Shown piece by piece: positions 60,250 through 64,000 of a stretch of 64,000 nucleotides of DNA. Numbering within the stretch: position 1 is the first letter of the stretch; the number at the start of each line of letters is the position of its first letter. The translations under genes and the position numbers were made by a program. Source of the stretch: Sialis fuliginosa (Eukaryota; Arthropoda; Insecta; Megaloptera; Sialidae); contig OY540815.1 of assembly GCA_961205875.1 (NCBI GenBank), positions 24,055,638 through 24,119,637 of the forward strand, in the 5' to 3' direction. The notes below the pieces were generated by a model, which was given only the letters and a program-made list of their open reading frames with translations, did no database searches and had not been told where the DNA came from.

Positions 60250-60895
60250 TACATATATGTAACGCTGGGCACGATTGGGTTAAATTGTCATTATCGTCTG
60301 TAATTTAGTAGAGACGAGACAGATACGATACAACCGTTATTTATATAATTACCAACAAAAACTAAAAAAAATAAATAATACTGAAATACTGTGAATTTTT
60401 ATTTCGCAAAATTATATTTACTGAAATTATTCAAAAAAAAAATTATAAGGATATGAAATGTATGTGTACACATATTTTCTATTATTCGTAATTAAACGCC
60501 AATGTTGAACTGTACATGTTAATATTTGTTCAGTATCTATGTAGTTAGAAATGTATTCACTATGACTATGTTGAATTACAAAAAACTGCTTTAAAACTTC
60601 TTTCATCTGTATAAACACTATTTAAAATGCCTCTAGTGATAATTTTCAACATATCCTACAAACGTGTATTTATCTTTTATTAATTAACTATGGAGTTTTT
60701 CAACAAATAAACATAATTAAAAATAATATTAATTTCCGAAGAGGTTGAAGATATAACACATGTTATAAATTAATTTCAAAACCATTGCAGAGACTTTCTT
60801 ATACGTAAACTTATATAAAAAAATCTTGTTAACTAATAAATAAATAAATTATAAAAAATAACTTTTCTTGAAGACTTTCGTTTCCGTTATCCTTA
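60250..60895. other. AT-rich, no gene seen
   Basis: Lone GACTTTCTTATACGTAA end at 60790 relates to the 26.2-kb element. A short minus-strand frame has no domain. Confidence 0.35.
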
Positions 60896-60899
60896 TGAA

Positions 60900-61262
60900 C
60901 TAAATTTTTGCGGATAGTTGTCCACGTTGTATTATAGAAAACTGAATACTCTACAAAAAAGATTCACGTAACATGTGTCGTTCTTGAAATATCTTTAAAA
61001 AAATATTTTGGGATGTCACCCCTCCCCCTTACACACGATTTTGATGATTTTGAAATAGGACCGTCCTCAAATCAGACCTAACCATCCAACCAAGTTTCAT
61101 TAATATCGGTTTAGTGGTTCATGAGTTATGCGTGTGACAAGGATTCAGGGGACAGACACACAGATATAGAACGAAAAATGTTTGTCTTATTGTTAACCTG
61201 AAACGGAAAGATCAATTTAAAGTTTTGAAATCGGAGAACAATTTTTTGTCTTATTTTAAATC
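60900..61262 (-). repeat. Family A copy 9
   Basis: CACCCCTCCCCCTTACACAC and GTTCATGAGTTATGCGTGTG place it in the family; it ends about 70 bp downstream of the Kazal polyadenylation signal. Confidence 0.75.
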
Positions 61263-61334
61263 TTCGAAGCAAAAACTGAAAAAATTTTTAAAACGTGATA
61301 ATTTTTTTATATAAAATACATATTTTACATTAAA

Positions 61335-61340
61335 TTTATT
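61335..61340 (-). terminator. Polyadenylation signal AATAAA of the Kazal gene
   Basis: Canonical AATAAA on the minus strand starts seven bases after the TAA stop (61347-61349), implying a very short 3' UTR. Position agrees with the three-exon model. AT-rich context lowers specificity. Confidence 0.55.
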
Positions 61341-61346
61341 TTGTAT

Positions 61347-62483
61347 TTAATACAATCCATATTCATTCGAATCTAGGTACAAACAATTTTCAAGATCGAC
61401 TTCATGCCATCCTACAAAAAAAAAATACATTATAAAAATATATACCTACAAAAATATGCACCAATTTAAAATTTGAGTAGTTTTTTGAAAATCATCTTCA
61501 AAGGTAACGTAATCATTTTTAAAAAAATTACCTGCATTAGGTTCTTTACAATGTTGATATTCAACAAGACAATTCGAATCTTTGTATTTAAAATCTCCGA
61601 ATTTATTCTTTATACAAGTAGGACGTATTTCTTGTAATGTCTTACAGTATCTGATACAAGGATTTTTGGTCGTCGATAGCGAACAAATTGATACCACTGG
61701 ATAATAAAATAATATTGGTAATTGTAAAATATATTTTTTAGTTAGTTTAAGGGGGAAGACCCAGTTAGAATTTTGAAAAAATCATTTTTTTGGCATTTTC
61801 TCAAAGTAGAATATTTCAAAATTATTCTCTGAAAATTTCAGACAAATGTTCTGTCCATAGACGATTCAGTGTAAATTCCAAAATAAATTTTTTATCTGCA
61901 TGCAATTCGTACGCGTTTTTCTCGAAACCATGTTTTCGAAGTCGGTGATCACTGTAACTTAAGAACGGCTTTGCCGATTGGTTTGAAATTTTTCTCACTT
62001 ATTATATACATAATTGTCCTCAGGATGAACGAAGGATTTTTTTTAGCCGAAAATGCGAGTGAAATTTTAATCGAATAAAGGATTTTGACTTTCAATATCC
62101 GCCATTTTGTGAAAATTCAAAATTTTTCAAATCCCTTCGTTCATCATTAACTAATGATACCTTATGTTTTTTTTTTTATTTCAGATGATCTAGTGACGAG
62201 CAGCAGTGATCACGGCAAAACACCCCTCCCAAATTTGCTGTATCCCACTTATTTTTTAATACTTTGCCATAAAAAAATTACAATGTTTTCTGTAAATACA
62301 TATCTTTCATGTGGAAAAACATTTGTTATTAATTATTTTAATGCGTGACCAAAAAAAATCCTTTTTTTGGAAATCCCAACTAGGTCTGCCCCCTTAATTC
62401 AGATATAAAGTCTAAATTAAATGTACTGAATTATAAAGTAAATGATACTTACAAAATAATAAACATGGGAATAATAGCTTCAT
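61347..62483 (-). CDS. Secreted single-domain Kazal-type protein, three exons
   Basis: CDS is join of 62453-62483, 61532-61696 and 61347-61411 on the minus strand, encoding 86 residues plus TAA. Residues 1 to about 18 are a signal peptide (MKLLFPCLLFLVSICSLS), so the product should be secreted. The mature part has six cysteines at 24, 28, 38, 53, 60 and 75 (spacing C-x3-C-x9-C-x14-C-x6-C-x14-C). Around Cys38 it reads IRPTC and around Cys53 GDFKYKDSNC, matching the P-x-C and G-x-[FY]-x-[YF]-x-[DN]-x-x-C core of insect non-classical Kazal domains. By family analogy it would inhibit a serine protease or act as a secreted Kazal-like ligand; by the classical CII+2 rule the P1 residue is Thr30, which does not predict a target. 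Splice sites fit: donor GTAAGT after 62453, acceptor TTATTATCCAG before 61696, donor GTAATT after 61532, acceptor TTTTTTTTTTGTAG before 61411. Both introns are phase 1, so exon 2 is a symmetric 1-1 exon. No frame breaks are seen. The sequence is complete and looks functional; expression is not shown. Confidence 0.85.
61412..61531 (-). other. Kazal gene intron 2 (120 bp)
   Basis: Begins GTAATT and ends in a ten-T run followed by GTAG on the minus strand. Phase 1. Reading through the donor stays open for 28 further codons before TAG at 61446-61448, so a retained-intron isoform would lose the last cysteine and the native C-terminus. Confidence 0.75.
61697..62452 (-). other. Kazal gene intron 1 (756 bp)
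   Basis: Begins GTAAGT, ends TTATTATCCAG. Phase 1. The signal-peptide exon is split from the domain exon inside codon 11 (Leu). Without the inserted mobile element at 61751-62393 and one copy of its TTAA it would be about 109 bp, close to intron 2 in size. Confidence 0.75.
61751..62393. mobile_element. piggyBac-like non-autonomous element in Kazal intron 1
   Basis: Flanked on both sides by TTAA (61747-61750 and 62394-62397). Termini are inverted: left GGGGGAAGACCCAGTTAG, right complement GGGGGCAGACCTAGTTGG. TTAA duplication with a G-run terminus is the piggyBac superfamily signature. No transposase frame; the interior is AT-rich. Confidence 0.65.
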
Positions 62484-62566
62484 AATGTAATTTATATGAA
62501 TTACTCAAATAAAAAAATAAATATAATTGTTACGTATTTTTTATAAAAAAATAAATATATTTATTT

Positions 62567-62575
62567 CTTTATATA
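62567..62575 (-). promoter_or_regulatory. Candidate TATA box of the Kazal gene
   Basis: Minus strand reads TATATAAAG about 84-92 bases upstream of the ATG at 62483. A start about 30 bases downstream would give a short 5' UTR of roughly 50-60 bases without another ATG in good context. The surrounding DNA is extremely AT-rich, so a chance TATA match is possible. Confidence 0.4.
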
Positions 62576-62579
62576 CAGG

Positions 62580-63030
62580 ACTGCAATCTACAAAAATAAT
62601 TGAATGAATGATATTTATTAAATAATATATCAACATTAATATAAATTAAATTAATTAAATTTTTTTGTTAATTAGTTTTTCAATTTCTTTTGTAAAACAA
62701 ATATTATTATTTATAATAAATCGTTTATCTATAAAATAATTAAAGCTATTGTATTTGTATTAAATGTATAGAAAATATCAAAAAATAATAATGTGGGCAT
62801 TTTACAATTAATAACAAGAGAAAATATAAACGAAATAAGTAATTAACAATTTCATATTATTGTAATTTAATAGTTAATTAAATTTGGTAATAATAATGTT
62901 GTTATAAGTACAAATATTTTGTATTATTTTTGTAGATAAGTATGTATATTGAATATAAACGAAGATATTTTATAAGAAACAATAATTTTATCTAAAGAAA
63001 AAAATATGATTTGATGCATACATTTCTAAT
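62580..63030. other. Very AT-rich 5' flank of the Kazal gene
   Basis: Almost entirely A and T; no second Kazal exon or other feature can be seen. Confidence 0.4.
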
Positions 63031-63031
63031 A

Positions 63032-63417
63032 AGGCACTGGCACCAGTTATGGCCGCTATAAGAGCAAGGTTTACTGTTTTTGTGATTTTTTTTGTAATTC
63101 TCATGAACTCATGTTACTAATAAAACAAGTAACTCTTTATTTAATCAATTTAATTACCAAAGTCCGCAAATATAGTTTCTTTTTTAAATTATAGCCTTTT
63201 ATTTTGTTTATGTTTTTTCTCCAGTAATGGCAATGGTAAAACCAGTAATGGACACTTGCTAATGATAAGTACTACGACACAAAAGATATAAAAGAAAGAA
63301 TCGTCAAATTTGAAACAATGTAAAGCAGTTTAGTTTAATTTAAATATTTCTAATTCAGAACATTTAATTTAAAAATTGCCATTACTGGGGTCATATCCAA
63401 GACTGGTGCAAGTACCT
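63032..63417 (+). mobile_element. Family B copy 10, internally deleted
   Basis: AGGCACTGGCACCAGTTATG left, GACTGGTGCAAGTACCT right, flanked by TA. A deletion joins AACAATGTAAAGCAGTT to TTCTAATTCAGAACATT. Lies about 550 bp upstream of the Kazal ATG. Confidence 0.75.
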
Positions 63418-63419
63418 TA

Positions 63420-64000
63420 TAAAGTTATAAACTACCAATATAACTAATGTTTTTTTATTAGCGTAATATTAAAAACTCTTTACCAAACTAATATTCTGCA
63501 ATCTTAAACGTTATAAAAATTTCTAGCCTTAAAATAACAATCCAAACAAAAGATTAACAATATTTAAGAAATATTAATTCATTGATTTTGAAATATAGCG
63601 GGTCGGTTCGGGTTCACGATAATGAAAAATTTTCGGATTTCGGGTTCAAATCCCTGATTTTAATACAAAGTAAATCATTTAGAATACATATAAATAATAT
63701 TTTTCTATACATATTTGTTAAAAATAATATGAAGATATTTTGAAGTAATGCTAAGGAATGTAGGTAAAAAAAAGTAACATTTTAAGACATATTTATTTAT
63801 TTATGGATCCAATACATAATATTCGGAAAAAGTTTATTTTTTCTTCCTTGCGATATCCGAATATTAATTAATGAATAGTATACCAATTTTACTTCATAAT
63901 ATGGACACAATGATAAAGCGGAAGTTTTCTCCATCCTAAAAAACAATTGTCCTTATACTATAACATATATAATATACAAAAATCCTTACTGACTGACTCA
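63420..64000. other. AT-rich right edge, no gene seen
   Basis: 63600-63658 is the degenerate hAT-like relative of 55.4 kb; TTCCTTGCGATATCCGAATA at 63843 resembles a family A end. Nothing else recognised. Confidence 0.35.

Noticed and set aside
63600..63658. GGGTTCAAATCCC resembling a tRNA B box
   Set aside because: Part of a degenerate hAT-like element with no A box, acceptor stem or anticodon arm. The same applies to GGTTCGAAGCC at 55570.

Overview
The window is AT-rich eukaryotic, almost certainly insect, nuclear DNA and is mostly noncoding. Evidence for this is the density of short non-autonomous DNA transposons with TA, TTA/TAA, TTAA or 8-bp target duplications, the GT-AG introns, the interspersed repeats carrying GTCTGTCTGTCC and GAAACGTTGG motifs common in arthropods, and the absence of long open frames. 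Species cannot be named from the sequence. No rRNA, tRNA, CRISPR array or bacterial-type operon is visible.

One gene can be assembled with good support. On the minus strand between 62483 and 61347, three small exons join in frame into an 86-residue secreted Kazal-type (serine protease inhibitor fold) protein. It has a signal peptide, six cysteines, consensus splice sites in both introns, a TATA-like box upstream and an AATAAA signal just after the stop. Intron 1 is mostly a 643-bp TTAA-flanked piggyBac-like element.

The rest is a mosaic of repeats. Family letters are mine. A: ~750-bp repeat with GTCTGTCC tracts (10.1, 13.8, 15.2, 20.5, 24.6, 30.65, 40.2, 54.5, 60.9 kb). B: ~650-700-bp TA-flanked elements with AGGTACTGGCACCAGT ends (0.8, 1.4-2.2, 6.6, 11.3, 27.5, 28.5, 33.3, 44.1, 56.7, 63.0 kb). 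C: ~740-bp foldback with almost identical arms (4.2 and 32.0 kb; a third copy split at 46.9/52.0 kb). D: a 4.7-kb foldback nested in the third C copy and filled with a ~178-bp tandem repeat (47.2-52.0 kb). I: Harbinger-like MITEs (3.5, 14.2, 24.1, 26.6 kb). J: SINE-like 118-bp repeats (11.7, 14.4, 16.3, 28.7 kb). There are also several smaller inverted-terminal-repeat elements and tandem arrays (22.9, 37.2, 43.1, 43.8, 44.9 kb).

Between these lie short single-copy islands with more balanced base composition (about 9.2, 12.2, 14.7, 16.1, 19.4, 25.1, 39.7, 44.5, 53.8 and 59.1 kb) that could hold regulatory elements or exons I could not prove. Long C or G homopolymers recur throughout. The most striking structure is the nested foldback at 46.86-52.34 kb; the most useful gene call is the Kazal gene at the right end.
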